This document shows, in pieces, positions 29,953-37,924 of a DNA stretch of 64,000 bases (within the stretch, counting starts at the first letter, position 1; each line of letters starts with the position of its first letter). The DNA comes from Anaerobiospirillum sp. NML120449. Its GTDB lineage: Bacteria > Pseudomonadota > Gammaproteobacteria > Enterobacterales > Succinivibrionaceae. The translations under genes were made by a program, and so were the position numbers. The notes beneath the pieces were generated by a model. The model saw only the letters and a program-made list of their open reading frames with translations. It searched no databases and was not told the origin of the DNA. The stretch covers positions 124,001-188,000 of the forward strand of contig NZ_JALKIL010000001.1 of the NCBI RefSeq assembly GCF_023051105.1, given 5' to 3'.

Positions 29953-30876
29953 TTAACCGCCGAGCAGGTTCAGCGCAATGGTAGGACGCTGGTTAGCCTG
30001 AGCAAGCACAGTCTGAGATGCCTGCTGAATAATGTTGTTCTGGGTAAGCGAAGCAGTCTCAGAGGCAAAATCTGTGTCTCTTATGCGGCTACGGGCATCA
30101 GACTGATTCTCTGAAATGTTTACCTGGTTTCGAATGGTGCTTTCCATACGATTTTGGATTGCGCCCAGGTTAGCTCGATGAGAGTCGATGTTCTGAATGA
30201 GCTTGTCGATATTAGCTAATGTTGCGGTAGCAATGGCAGCTGTTGACACAGAGAATCGTACTGGACCATTAGCAGTCATAATGACGCCAGACTTGGAATA
30301 GTCATTCTTAGTTGTTTGAACCTTTACTCCGGCTCCGCTGGCAATTGCACACAGGGTAAAGCCCTGAGATAAAGTAAGACCAAGAGTATTGCCGGCATTG
30401 GCGCCAACCTGGAAAGTAAGCAACTTATTTTTTGCCGGGATCAGGCCTTTACCTGCGCCGTCAAGTACCTGCTCACCGGCAAAGGTGGTTTGTCTGGCAA
30501 TACGTGAGATTTCTGCAGATAACTGAGTTACTTCTTCCTGAATAGCCTTACGGTCAGCCTCAGAGTTTGTACCGTTTGCAGACTGAACAGCAAGCACGCG
30601 AATGCGCTGGAGCATGTTGGTGGTTTCGTCCATGGCTCCTTCAATGGTCTGAGCCAGGGCGATACCGTCATTGGTGTTACGGTTACCCTGATTTAAACCA
30701 TTAATCTGGGAGGTCAGTCGATCGGCGATCTGTAAACCGGCAGCGTCATCCTTTGCGGAGTTGATGCGCAGGCCGGAAGAGAGGCGCTGATATGAGACAT
30801 TCAGGCTTAAGGTAGCATTACTGAGCTTTCTCTGGGCATTAATTGAGCTGACATTCGTGTTAACGTACAAAGCCAT
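29953..30876 (-). CDS. Flagellin 1 (tandem cluster)
   Basis: Filament subunit, secreted by the flagellar export apparatus. 307 aa, a short flagellin: conserved D0/D1 N-terminal helices ([20 protein letters not shown] to about residue 140), a small variable region (about 140-230) and conserved C-terminal helices ending QRPTIALNLLGG. Cys176 (GFTLCAIAS) is unusual for a bacterial flagellin. The last of four tandem copies in transcription order by position; it has its own sigma-54-type promoter at 30998-31013, a 5' inverted repeat at 30894-30922, an AAGGAG site and its own terminator. It differs slightly from its neighbours at the termini (NLNVSY is SLNVSY here; NQVNISENQ; final NLLGG). Confidence 0.96.
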   Translation of the reverse strand: MALYVNTNVSSINAQRKLSNATLSLNVSYQRLSSGLRINSAKDDAAGLQIADRLTSQINGLNQGNRNTNDGIALAQTIEGAMDETTNMLQRIRVLAVQSANGTNSEADRKAIQEEVTQLSAEISRIARQTTFAGEQVLDGAGKGLIPAKNKLLTFQVGANAGNTLGLTLSQGFTLCAIASGAGVKVQTTKNDYSKSGVIMTANGPVRFSVSTAAIATATLANIDKLIQNIDSHRANLGAIQNRMESTIRNQVNISENQSDARSRIRDTDFASETASLTQNNIIQQASQTVLAQANQRPTIALNLLGG

Positions 30877-30893
30877 AAGTACATCTCCTTACT

Positions 30894-30922
30894 GGACGTA
30901 AGAAATTGAGTGTGAACCGTCC
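30894..30922 (-). promoter_or_regulatory. 5'-UTR inverted repeat of flagellin 1
   Basis: ggacg (30894-30898) and cgtcc (30918-30922) flank a 19-base loop and begin 18 bases upstream of the start codon, next to the ribosome binding site. Adding the flanking t/a gives six pairs. Equivalent elements with different paired sequences precede the other three tandem flagellins. Confidence 0.5.
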
Positions 30923-30997
30923 AATACAAACAACTACGGCCTGTAACCATCTGATGTCAGTATGCAGACCTGAGATAATTCTTATAATAATTTATAG

Positions 30998-31013
30998 AGC
31001 AAGGGATATGCCA
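30998..31013 (-). promoter_or_regulatory. Sigma-54-type promoter, flagellin 1
   Basis: On the minus strand reads TGGCATATCCCTTGCT, matching the TGGCAC-N5-TTGCW consensus with exact GG/GC spacing. The predicted transcript start near 30987 gives a leader of about 110 bases. Confidence 0.8.
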
Positions 31014-31052
31014 GGCAATATGTAACAATTCAGTCACATTAACAGTTTTAGA

Positions 31053-31082
31053 AATTAAAAAGGCAGGGATTAACCCTGCCTT
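31053..31082 (-). terminator. Terminator of flagellin 2
   Basis: Stem aaggcaggg / ccctgcctt (31060-31068 / 31074-31082); on the minus strand it is followed by tttttaattt. Confidence 0.85.
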
Positions 31083-31111
31083 AATTAGGAAAAAATAGAG
31101 TAGAAACTGAA

Positions 31112-32038
31112 TTAACCGCCAAGCAGGCTCAGAGCGATGGTAGGACGCTGGTTAGCCTGGGCCAGCACTGACTGAGATGCCTGCTGGATAATATTGTTCT
31201 GAGTAAGCGCTGCAGTCTCAGAGGCGAAGTCTGTGTCTCTTATGCGGCTACGGGCATCAGACTGATTCTCGGAGATATTTGCCTGGTTGCGGATAGTGCT
31301 CTCCATTCTATTTTGTAAAGCACCAAGGTTTGCGCGGTGTGAATCGATGTTCTGAATCAGCTTGTCAATATTTGCAAGAGTACCGGTAGCAGTAGCAGCT
31401 GTTGATACAGAGAATCTTACAGGTGTATTTGTACCTGTCATTACAATGCCAGTCTTAGAGAAGTCAGTCTTAGTTTTCTGAACATCAACGTTTGCACCGC
31501 CAGCTATAGCGCTGAGAGTGAAGCCCTGAGATAAGGTCATACCAAGGGTATTGCCAGCATTTGCACCTACCTGGAAAGTAAGGAGTTTGCCTGCTGCCGG
31601 AATAAGACCCTTGCCAGCGCCATCAAGTACCTGCTCACCAGCAAAGGTGGTCTGTCTTGCAATACGGGAAATCTCAGCAGATAGCTGGGTAACCTCTTCC
31701 TGAATAGCCTTACGGTCAGCTTCTGAATTAGTGCCGTTGGCGGCCTGAACAGCCAGCACGCGGATGCGCTGGAGCATGTTGGTGGTTTCGTCCATGGCAC
31801 CTTCAATGGTCTGGGCGAGGGCAATACCATCATTGGTGTTACGGTTACCCTGATTTAAACCATTGATCTGTGAGGTCAGTCGGTCTGCAATCTGTAAACC
31901 TGCGGCGTCGTCCTTGGCTGAGTTAATACGCAGGCCAGAGGAGAGGCGCTGATATGATACATTCAGGTTTAAGGTAGCATTGCTCAGCTTTCTTTGAGCA
32001 TTGATGGAACTGACGTTCGTGTTAACGTACAAAGCCAT
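31112..32038 (-). CDS. Flagellin 2 (tandem cluster)
   Basis: Filament subunit, 308 aa, nearly identical to flagellins 1 and 4 outside the variable middle. N-terminal D0/D1 ([20 protein letters not shown]...), [10 protein letters not shown] at about 89-98 (the segment that corresponds to the TLR5-recognised site of enterobacterial flagellins), variable region [24 protein letters not shown], and C-terminal [12 protein letters not shown]. Here position 176 is Ser ([10 protein letters not shown]), unlike flagellins 1 and 4, which have Cys. Own sigma-54-type promoter (32160-32175), AAGGAG site and terminator. Confidence 0.97.
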   Translation of the reverse strand: MALYVNTNVSSINAQRKLSNATLNLNVSYQRLSSGLRINSAKDDAAGLQIADRLTSQINGLNQGNRNTNDGIALAQTIEGAMDETTNMLQRIRVLAVQAANGTNSEADRKAIQEEVTQLSAEISRIARQTTFAGEQVLDGAGKGLIPAAGKLLTFQVGANAGNTLGMTLSQGFTLSAIAGGANVDVQKTKTDFSKTGIVMTGTNTPVRFSVSTAATATGTLANIDKLIQNIDSHRANLGALQNRMESTIRNQANISENQSDARSRIRDTDFASETAALTQNNIIQQASQSVLAQANQRPTIALSLLGG

Positions 32039-32055
32039 AAGTATCTCTCCTTATC

Positions 32056-32084
32056 GGACGTAATATTTTGAGTGTGACCCGTCC
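32056..32084 (-). promoter_or_regulatory. 5'-UTR inverted repeat of flagellin 2
   Basis: ggacg (32056-32060) and cgtcc (32080-32084) with a 19-base loop, starting exactly 18 bases upstream of the start codon. Leaders of flagellins 1 and 2 also share the blocks aactacggcctgtaacc and cagacctgagataattct (plus-strand reading). Confidence 0.5.
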
Positions 32085-32159
32085 AAGATGAACAACTACG
32101 GCCTGTAACCTCTGAAGGCATTGTATCCAGACCTGAGATAATTCTGATACAGGTTTTAG

Positions 32160-32175
32160 AGCAAGGGGCGTGCCA
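32160..32175 (-). promoter_or_regulatory. Sigma-54-type promoter, flagellin 2
   Basis: Minus-strand TGGCACGCCCCTTGCT, a full match to the RpoN consensus including TGGCACG. The leader is about 110 bases. Confidence 0.88.
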
Positions 32176-32216
32176 GTAAAACAGTTACACGTGCAATCAA
32201 CTGGCTGTTAATCCCA

Positions 32217-32247
32217 TGAAAAAAGGCAGGGACTATCCCTGCCTTTT
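32217..32247 (-). terminator. Terminator of flagellin 3
   Basis: Perfect 12-bp arms aaaaggcaggga / tccctgcctttt (32221-32232 / 32236-32247); the T-run on the minus strand continues as ttttttcat. Confidence 0.88.
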
Positions 32248-32270
32248 CAATAAAAAGTATAACCAGGCTA

Positions 32271-33197
32271 TTAACGGCCAATCAGACTAAGAGCAATAGT
32301 AGGACGCTGGTTAGCCTGAGCCAGCACCGACTGAGAAGCCTGCTGGATAATGTTGTTCTGTGTAAGCGCAGCTGTCTCAGAGGCGAAGTCTGTGTCTCTT
32401 ATGCGGCTACGGGCATCGGACTGATTCTCGGAGATATTAGCCTGATTGCGAATAGTGCTCTCCATTCTGTTTTGTAAAGCGCCCAGTGCTGCACGCTTTG
32501 AATCAACATGCTGAATAAGCTTATCAATGTTTGCCAGAGTGTTTGTAGCAACTTCGGCAGTGCATACACCAAAACGAATGTAATCAACGTTGTTAGCCTT
32601 TGATTTAACAAGGCCCACTTCGCCCTTGTTTGTCATTTTGTTATCTGGAATGCCAGCCTCAATTCCTATGCTGCTCAGGTCAAAAGCTGAAGACCAGTTT
32701 AAAGTAAGGGTATTGCCTGCATTAGCGCCAACCTGGAATGTTAGTTCACCGGTATCTGGAATTAAGCCTGCATCTGCACCATCAAGAATCTGCTGGCCAG
32801 CGAATGTTGTCTGCTTGGCAATACGGGTGATTTCCTGGGACAGCTGGGTTACTTCTTCCTGAAGAGCCTTGCGGTCGGCAGCAGAGTTCGTGCCGTTAGC
32901 TGACTGCACTGCAAGTACGCGGATACGCTGCAGCATGTTGGTGGTTTCGTCCAGGGCTCCTTCGATGGTCTGGGCCAATGCAATACCATCATTTGTGTTA
33001 CGGTTACCCTGATTTAAACCATTGATTTGTGAGGTCAGTCGGTCGGCAATCTGTAAACCGGCGGCATCATCCTTAGCAGAGTTAATTCTGAGTCCTGATG
33101 AGAGGCGCTGATAGGACACATTCAGGTTTAAGGTTGCATTGCTCAGCTTTCTTTGCGCATTGATGGAACTGACGTTCGTGTTAACGTATAAAGCCAT
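32271..33197 (-). CDS. Flagellin 3 (tandem cluster)
   Basis: Filament subunit, 308 aa, the most diverged of the four tandem copies: N-terminal D0/D1 as in the others, but variable region IEAGIPDNKMTNKGEV and a different D1 strand (VDYIRFGVCTAEVA, Cys212), with NSAADRK and QEITRIAKQ substitutions. It ends [12 protein letters not shown] instead of LLGG. The start is the ATG at 33197 (MALYVNT); the frame stays open 24 codons further upstream but that part is leader sequence. Own promoter (33329-33344) and terminator. Confidence 0.97.
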   Translation of the reverse strand: MALYVNTNVSSINAQRKLSNATLNLNVSYQRLSSGLRINSAKDDAAGLQIADRLTSQINGLNQGNRNTNDGIALAQTIEGALDETTNMLQRIRVLAVQSANGTNSAADRKALQEEVTQLSQEITRIAKQTTFAGQQILDGADAGLIPDTGELTFQVGANAGNTLTLNWSSAFDLSSIGIEAGIPDNKMTNKGEVGLVKSKANNVDYIRFGVCTAEVATNTLANIDKLIQHVDSKRAALGALQNRMESTIRNQANISENQSDARSRIRDTDFASETAALTQNNIIQQASQSVLAQANQRPTIALSLIGR

Positions 33198-33224
33198 ATC
33201 TTCTCTCCTTCTCTCTTTCACCGA

Positions 33225-33252
33225 ATGGCCGCAATTGTTCTGTAGGGGCCAT
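33225..33252 (-). promoter_or_regulatory. 5'-UTR inverted repeat of flagellin 3
   Basis: atggcc (33225-33230) and ggccat (33247-33252), 16-base loop, 28 bases upstream of the start. It occupies the same relative location as the other flagellin leader repeats but uses different, still complementary, bases. Confidence 0.45.
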
Positions 33253-33328
33253 CCTGTACAATTAGCCAAGATTACTTAGTATTATTGAAATACGTGAATC
33301 TTAGCTATTGTTTCTTTACGTATTTTCC

Positions 33329-33344
33329 AGCAACAGCTATGCCA
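33329..33344 (-). promoter_or_regulatory. Sigma-54-type promoter, flagellin 3
   Basis: Minus-strand TGGCATAGCTGTTGCT, with exact GG-N10-GC spacing. Confidence 0.8.
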
Positions 33345-33465
33345 GATTCAATATCTATAATGGCATGGACAAAAGTATATTGAATGCCTTATAAATCTTG
33401 ATTTAAAGGGCATTGTGTTTGTTTTTAAGTTTGTCCAGATAAGGCTATGTCCAGTGAGCAGCACT

Positions 33466-33495
33466 TAATAAAAAGGCGTGGTTGCCCACGCCTTT
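33466..33495 (-). terminator. Terminator of flagellin 4
   Basis: Perfect 10-bp arms aaaggcgtgg / ccacgccttt (33472-33481 / 33486-33495), then ttattaa on the minus strand. Confidence 0.83.
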
Positions 33496-33529
33496 GAGAT
33501 AAAAGAGAAAGAGAATCGAATCGGGTCAA

Positions 33530-34456
33530 TTAGCCGCCAAGCAGGCTCAGAGCAATGGTTGGGCGCTGGTTAGCCTGGGCAAGAACAGACTGCGAGGCCT
33601 GCTGGATAATGTTGTTCTGAGTCAGAGCTGCAGTCTCAGAGGCGAAGTCTGTGTCTCTTATGCGGCTACGGGCATCAGACTGATTCTCGGAGATATTAGC
33701 CTGATTGCGAATAGTGCTCTCCATTCTATTTTGTAAAGCACCAAGGTTTGCGCGGTGTGAATCGATGTTCTGAATGAGCTTGTCGATATTAGCCAATGTT
33801 GCTGTAGCAGTAGCTGCAGTAGAAATAGAGAAGCGTACGGGACCGTCTGCCTTGGATTTAACGATACCAGTTTTAGAGTAATTTGCTTTTGTGTCCTGAA
33901 CTGCTACATTAGCTCCTACTGCAATAGCACAAAGAGTGAAGCCCTGAGATAAGGTCATACCAAGGGTATTGCCAGCATTTGCACCTACCTGGAAAGTAAG
34001 GAGTTTGCCTGCTGCAGGAATAAGACCCTTGCCAGCACCGTCAAGTACCTGTTCACCAGCAAAGGTGGTTTGTCTTGCAATACGGGTAATTTCGGCAGAT
34101 AACTGGGTTACCTCTTCCTGAATTGCCTTACGGTCAGCTTCGGAATTAGTGCCGTTTGCAGACTGAACAGCCAGCACGCGAATACGCTGCAGCATGTTGG
34201 TGGTTTCGTCCATGGCACCTTCAATGGTCTGGGCAAGGGCAATGCCGTCGTTAGTGTTGCGGTTGCCCTGGTTTAGGCCGTTAATCTGGGAGGTCAGACG
34301 GTCAGCAATCTGTAAACCGGCTGCATCGTCTTTAGCAGAATTAATTCTCAGGCCTGAGGAGAGGCGCTGGTATGAAACATTCAGGTTTAAGGTCGCATTA
34401 CTCAGCTTTCTTTGAGCATTTATTGAGCTGACGTTCGTGTTGACGTACAGAGCCAT
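33530..34456 (-). CDS. Flagellin 4 (tandem cluster)
   Basis: Filament subunit, 308 aa. D0/D1 N-terminus and [13 protein letters not shown]-terminus match flagellin 2 almost exactly; the variable part reads NVAVQDTKANYSKTGIVKSKADG. Cys176 (GFTLCAIAV) is shared with flagellin 1. It is the first of the four copies by transcription direction, with its own sigma-54-type promoter (34579-34594), leader inverted repeat (34474-34502), AAGGAG site and terminator, so the four genes are tandem single units rather than one operon. Confidence 0.97.
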   Translation of the reverse strand: MALYVNTNVSSINAQRKLSNATLNLNVSYQRLSSGLRINSAKDDAAGLQIADRLTSQINGLNQGNRNTNDGIALAQTIEGAMDETTNMLQRIRVLAVQSANGTNSEADRKAIQEEVTQLSAEITRIARQTTFAGEQVLDGAGKGLIPAAGKLLTFQVGANAGNTLGMTLSQGFTLCAIAVGANVAVQDTKANYSKTGIVKSKADGPVRFSISTAATATATLANIDKLIQNIDSHRANLGALQNRMESTIRNQANISENQSDARSRIRDTDFASETAALTQNNIIQQASQSVLAQANQRPTIALSLLGG

Positions 34457-34473
34457 TTCTATCTCTCCTTAGC

Positions 34474-34502
34474 GAACGGCTGATGATGCTGAAATACCGT
34501 TC
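34474..34502 (-). promoter_or_regulatory. 5'-UTR inverted repeat of flagellin 4
   Basis: gaacgg (34474-34479) and ccgttc (34497-34502), 17-base loop, beginning exactly 18 bases upstream of the start codon. The paired bases differ from flagellins 1 and 2 (ggacg/cgtcc) but stay complementary. Confidence 0.5.
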
Positions 34503-34578
34503 ATAATACTCTTCTCAGGTCTTTGCGCATTGTGTTTGATGTGCAGACCGAATGTTAGTGTTGTCTGTGCATAGATGG

Positions 34579-34594
34579 AGCAATTTATGTACCA
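34579..34594 (-). promoter_or_regulatory. Sigma-54-type promoter, flagellin 4
   Basis: Minus-strand TGGTACATAAATTGCT: GG/GC spacing exact, C to T at the fourth base. The leader is about 110 bases. Confidence 0.72.
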
Positions 34595-35029
34595 CGATAT
34601 GAGAATGTTTTAAAAGTTGTGCTTTACGCGGCGCTTAAATAAGCGCTTTGTCATGTTTATATATGTATACTGGTATTTCAGTGTGCACCGTGCAGGAGCC
34701 CGAAAACTTACATATTCTACATGTATGAAAGTTGAAAAACATCAATATGTAAACTTGATTTGATATGAGGCATTTCTTGCCGCTGGTCTATTGACTGAGC
34801 GACAAGACAGAGTGTTTTGGCACTTAATTGAAGGCTGCTATAAGTATTGCGTGCAGGTGCACAAATAGATGCTATGAGCTCGTACTTAGACGGGAGAGCG
34901 GGCTTTAGGACGGTCCATTGAGTGGATGTAAGAGCTGAGGTAAGAGTAATAGTATGGTGTATAGCGTATAGTGCAGAAGCAATTGCAGTGCTGTATGTTT
35001 GAGATGAGTGGCCACTGCATTGATGGGGG

Positions 35030-35183
35030 TTATGCCAGCTGACGTAAGTAGGGGGTATTGCCAGCAGACATAAGTAGAGAGCATTGCCATCAGACGGGGG
35101 CTGATGTTATTGCCAACTGACGGAAGTGAGGTCTATTGCCAGCTTATGGAGGTGGGGCTATTGCCAGCTGCCGGAGGCGGGAT
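35030..35183. repeat. Degenerate 26-bp tandem repeat, 6 copies
   Basis: Six units of 25-26 bases starting at 35030 with (t)tattgccagc-type beginnings followed by a purine-rich half (gacgtaagtaggggg and similar). Copies differ at many positions, so the array looks old. Confidence 0.75.
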
Positions 35184-35234
35184 TATTAGCATGTTCAGCT
35201 GGCTTGTGCAGGTAGAACTTTTAGAAAGTGACAA

Positions 35235-35702
35235 TCAGGATTTTTTGCCTTCTGAGGCTTCCTTGGCAGCGTCCGTGGTGTCTTCGTATCTTGTGTCTTT
35301 TACAAAGCGTATTTCATAAACACCAGGGGCTACCATGCGCTTCTCGCCACGTACACGCTCCAGGGCTGTTTCCTTTTCAAAATCCAGCTCTGGCACCAGA
35401 ATAAACTGCACATTATCAAAGTCAGCCGGGCCATGGAAAGTCACGACATTTTCAAACAGATCAGTTGCAACAGGTGTCATCTGGCTGTTTTCTACTGTCT
35501 GCTCAAACAGAGCCAGCAGCTTCTGACGAGCTGTGTTTACGTTAGCTGTAAAAGTGCTGTCCAGGGTCCAGTAGAGGATTACCAGGCCAATAACAAAGGA
35601 CGCAAAGGTAAAGGAGAACAGCTTAAGGGCTCTCCAGCGGTTGAAGGAAACTTCAAACAGAGCTTCCTCTCTTTCCTTGTCGCTTATCGTGATAGCACTC
35701 AT
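35235..35702 (-). CDS. Small single-pass membrane protein, unknown
   Basis: 155 aa, not recognised. Residues 1-25 are polar and cytosolic-like, followed by one membrane helix (about 27-48, LKLFSFTFASFVIGLVILYW) and a ~105-residue domain likely outside the cytoplasm, with VVTFHGPADFDNVQFILVPEL and GVYEIRFVKDTRY segments suggestive of beta strands. The C-terminus is charged. It lies 176 bases downstream of the ExeA-like ATPase in the same direction and is probably cotranscribed, so it may be a partner of that ATPase. No terminator is visible downstream. Confidence 0.7.
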   Translation of the reverse strand: MSAITISDKEREEALFEVSFNRWRALKLFSFTFASFVIGLVILYWTLDSTFTANVNTARQKLLALFEQTVENSQMTPVATDLFENVVTFHGPADFDNVQFILVPELDFEKETALERVRGEKRMVAPGVYEIRFVKDTRYEDTTDAAKEASEGKKS

Positions 35703-35878
35703 GGTCAGATACTCTTGTGCTCAGTTGAATACTGTCAGTTAATGTCAGCTTATGTCAGCTGTGGCGTGCTGCCTGATTCTTGTTTGCCTTGAAACAGGAT
35801 GCAATACCGGTGCAAATGATTGTGTCCGGCGGATGGCAACTGGTGTTTTGGCAAGCTGCCATATGCCGCTGTTTGCTG

Positions 35879-37924
35879 CTACTTCTTTTTTTCTGGCTGA
35901 GGGGCCTCAATGGCTGTGGTCTTGCCGCCTGGGGAGCCTGCTGCCTGACCGCTGGCTGGGGCCTGCCCGGTCTCAGATTCAGCCTCGCCCGGGACTACGG
36001 TGATAAGGCGTGGGCCGTCATAGCCTGAAAGGGTCAGCAGAGCTGCAGCGCGCTGGTTAACCTCAGACAGGCGCTGCTCCTGTAAAAACAGGTCCATGGC
36101 GCGGCGGTAGCCGTCATCAAGGCGCAGAGAAATGGTCCTGATTTCATCGGCACGCACTTCGCGTGCAGCGCTGATTTCCTCAAGCTTCTTGAGCAGGGTG
36201 CTGGCGCTCTGGAACTCCTCGTTCTGCTCGAGAGCAGAGTTGATGGAGCTCTTGAGCTCCTTTTCCAGCTGAGCATCGCTCTTGTGCTCGGAGTTAAGGG
36301 AACTGAGTACCTGCTGGCGAATCATCTGACGCAGCTTGTTGACCTCATCTTTCTGCTTTTCAAACTTGATAAGGGCAGCATAGGCCTCACGGTTGGCACT
36401 CTCGAGGGCACGGTTGCGGTAAGCATTAAGGAATGGACGCAGACGGTTCTCAGCGTTCTTTCTCACGTCAGTCATACGGGACTTGAGCTCGCTGAGATTG
36501 CCAATGTAAGGATGCAGCAGTGTGTACTGTCCCATGAAGCGATCCTTGATGTAGGAGGCTTTCACCGAGAACATGTAGTCGCCAATAACCAGCTGACCAA
36601 CATCTTCATTAAGGGAATACAGTACTGCATAGAAAGGGGTGAGATTGTCATCAATCAATGAAATCAGTACCGGGGTATTGTAGGAAATTGCTTCCTCAAA
36701 GCTGCCGGTCTGATAGAAGCGCTGCAGATTAACTGAGCGCAGTACTTCGTTACTGATACCCTGCTCTGCATCAGCTACAGCATAGCCATGAATCTTGAAG
36801 AGTGTGGCCAGGGCTTCAGACTTGAAGTATGACTGAGAAATAGCGTGATTGAAGAAATATACTTCACGGCTGGCAGCATTGCGGCCTTTGAGCAGATAGT
36901 CAGCCACCATGGTATAACGCTGTTTAATCTGCTCGTCGCTGATAAGAGCATTCTCCAGCGTCTGTACCGGGTAGTAGTACTTCATGATCGCAAGGGCACC
37001 ACCAAAGGCCAGGGCGGCGCACAGCGCGGCTCCTGCTATGGTTCCGATACGGGCATAAAGAGACAGGGACATGGCCTCGCGCATGAAGTTGCGTACATAA
37101 CCTGCAATACCGCCCTGCTGATGGTGCAGTACCATGGCAGCAGCCTTGCGGGCTATGGAACCATTGACCTGCTCACTTTTCTTCTGAGCGGCCAGAGTAA
37201 GGCACATGTCTGCAATGGCATTAATAAGACGCGGAGCACCATTACTGTGACGGGCAATGGCAGCAATGGCCTTGTTGGTGAATACAGGGCGTAAACAGCC
37301 TGATTTCTGCAGACGGAAGGTAAGATAGGCACCAACCTCACTTTCTTTGAGGCGTGGCAGGGTGGTAAAGATTTTGATGCGGTTTCTGAGCATTTCATGC
37401 TCAGGCTTGTTCAAATGATTGAGCAGATCCTCACGGCCCACCAGCAGGAAGTTAATCATCTTGCCTGCTTCGCCTTCGATATTGGAAATCAGGCGGATCT
37501 GTTCGAGCACATCATCTGAAAGACCCTGGGCTTCATCGCAGATAACAGTGGTTATAATGCCCTGAGCAATGGATCTTTCAAGCATCTGTCTGACCTTTAA
37601 GGTCAGCTCGGCAATGGATTCAAATGAGGTAGCAACAACGCCTGAGGCGCGCAGCATGGTGGCCAGGAGCATCTGAGGGTCAAGGCGTGGATCGTCTATG
37701 CTGATAATACGCATGCGTCGTGGCAGTGAGCGCATCAGCATACGCACGAGAGTGGTTTTGCCAGAGCCGGACTCGCCGGTAAATACGCACAGACACCCAG
37801 AGCGTGACAGAGCAGCGCTGAGCAGACTTAAGGACTGGTGATGAGCACCACCAACATAGTAATAACGGCGGTCAGGCAAGCCATCAAAAGGGTAGTCAGA
37901 GAGGCCAAAATACTCTAAGTACAT
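35879..37924 (-). CDS. ExeA/GspA-like AAA ATPase, membrane-anchored
   Basis: 681 aa. The N-terminus MYLEYFGLSDYPFDGLPDRRYYY is typical of ExeA/GspA-like ATPases. AAA domain: Walker A GESGSGKTT (50-58), Walker B VICDEAQ (D130/E131), arginine-rich LRNRIKIFTTLPRL, and the sensor-like HSNGAPRLINAIADMCL. One membrane helix at about 292-314. Residues about 385-475 resemble the degenerate C39-peptidase-like domain of GspA (VLISLIDDNLTPFYAVLYSL, QLVIGDYMFSV), followed by a long charged helical/coiled-coil region (about 490-640) and a Pro/Ala/Gly-rich tail. GspA-type proteins help pilotin or secretin assembly through peptidoglycan; no secretin or gsp/msh genes are in the window, so its role is open. 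Likely operon with the gene at 35235. Confidence 0.85.
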   Translation of the reverse strand: MYLEYFGLSDYPFDGLPDRRYYYVGGAHHQSLSLLSAALSRSGCLCVFTGESGSGKTTLVRMLMRSLPRRMRIISIDDPRLDPQMLLATMLRASGVVATSFESIAELTLKVRQMLERSIAQGIITTVICDEAQGLSDDVLEQIRLISNIEGEAGKMINFLLVGREDLLNHLNKPEHEMLRNRIKIFTTLPRLKESEVGAYLTFRLQKSGCLRPVFTNKAIAAIARHSNGAPRLINAIADMCLTLAAQKKSEQVNGSIARKAAAMVLHHQQGGIAGYVRNFMREAMSLSLYARIGTIAGAALCAALAFGGALAIMKYYYPVQTLENALISDEQIKQRYTMVADYLLKGRNAASREVYFFNHAISQSYFKSEALATLFKIHGYAVADAEQGISNEVLRSVNLQRFYQTGSFEEAISYNTPVLISLIDDNLTPFYAVLYSLNEDVGQLVIGDYMFSVKASYIKDRFMGQYTLLHPYIGNLSELKSRMTDVRKNAENRLRPFLNAYRNRALESANREAYAALIKFEKQKDEVNKLRQMIRQQVLSSLNSEHKSDAQLEKELKSSINSALEQNEEFQSASTLLKKLEEISAAREVRADEIRTISLRLDDGYRRAMDLFLQEQRLSEVNQRAAALLTLSGYDGPRLITVVPGEAESETGQAPASGQAAGSPGGKTTAIEAPQPEKKK

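Larger units (their letters stand above)
33198..33529. other. Flagellin 3 leader/promoter and flagellin 4 terminator region
   Basis: Besides the signals listed separately, a long imperfect hairpin lies in the flagellin 3 leader: agccaagattac near 33261 pairs with gtgaatcttagct near 33307. No gene. Confidence 0.5.
34457..35234. other. Intergenic upstream of the flagellin cluster
   Basis: Holds the flagellin 4 promoter and leader, an AT-rich segment (34600-34790) and the degenerate 26-bp array at 35030. No gene found. Confidence 0.55.

Noticed and set aside
33198-33269. 24-residue extension of flagellin 3
   Set aside because: All flagellins start MALYVNT or MAVYVNT. The extension covers the leader inverted repeat and ribosome binding site.
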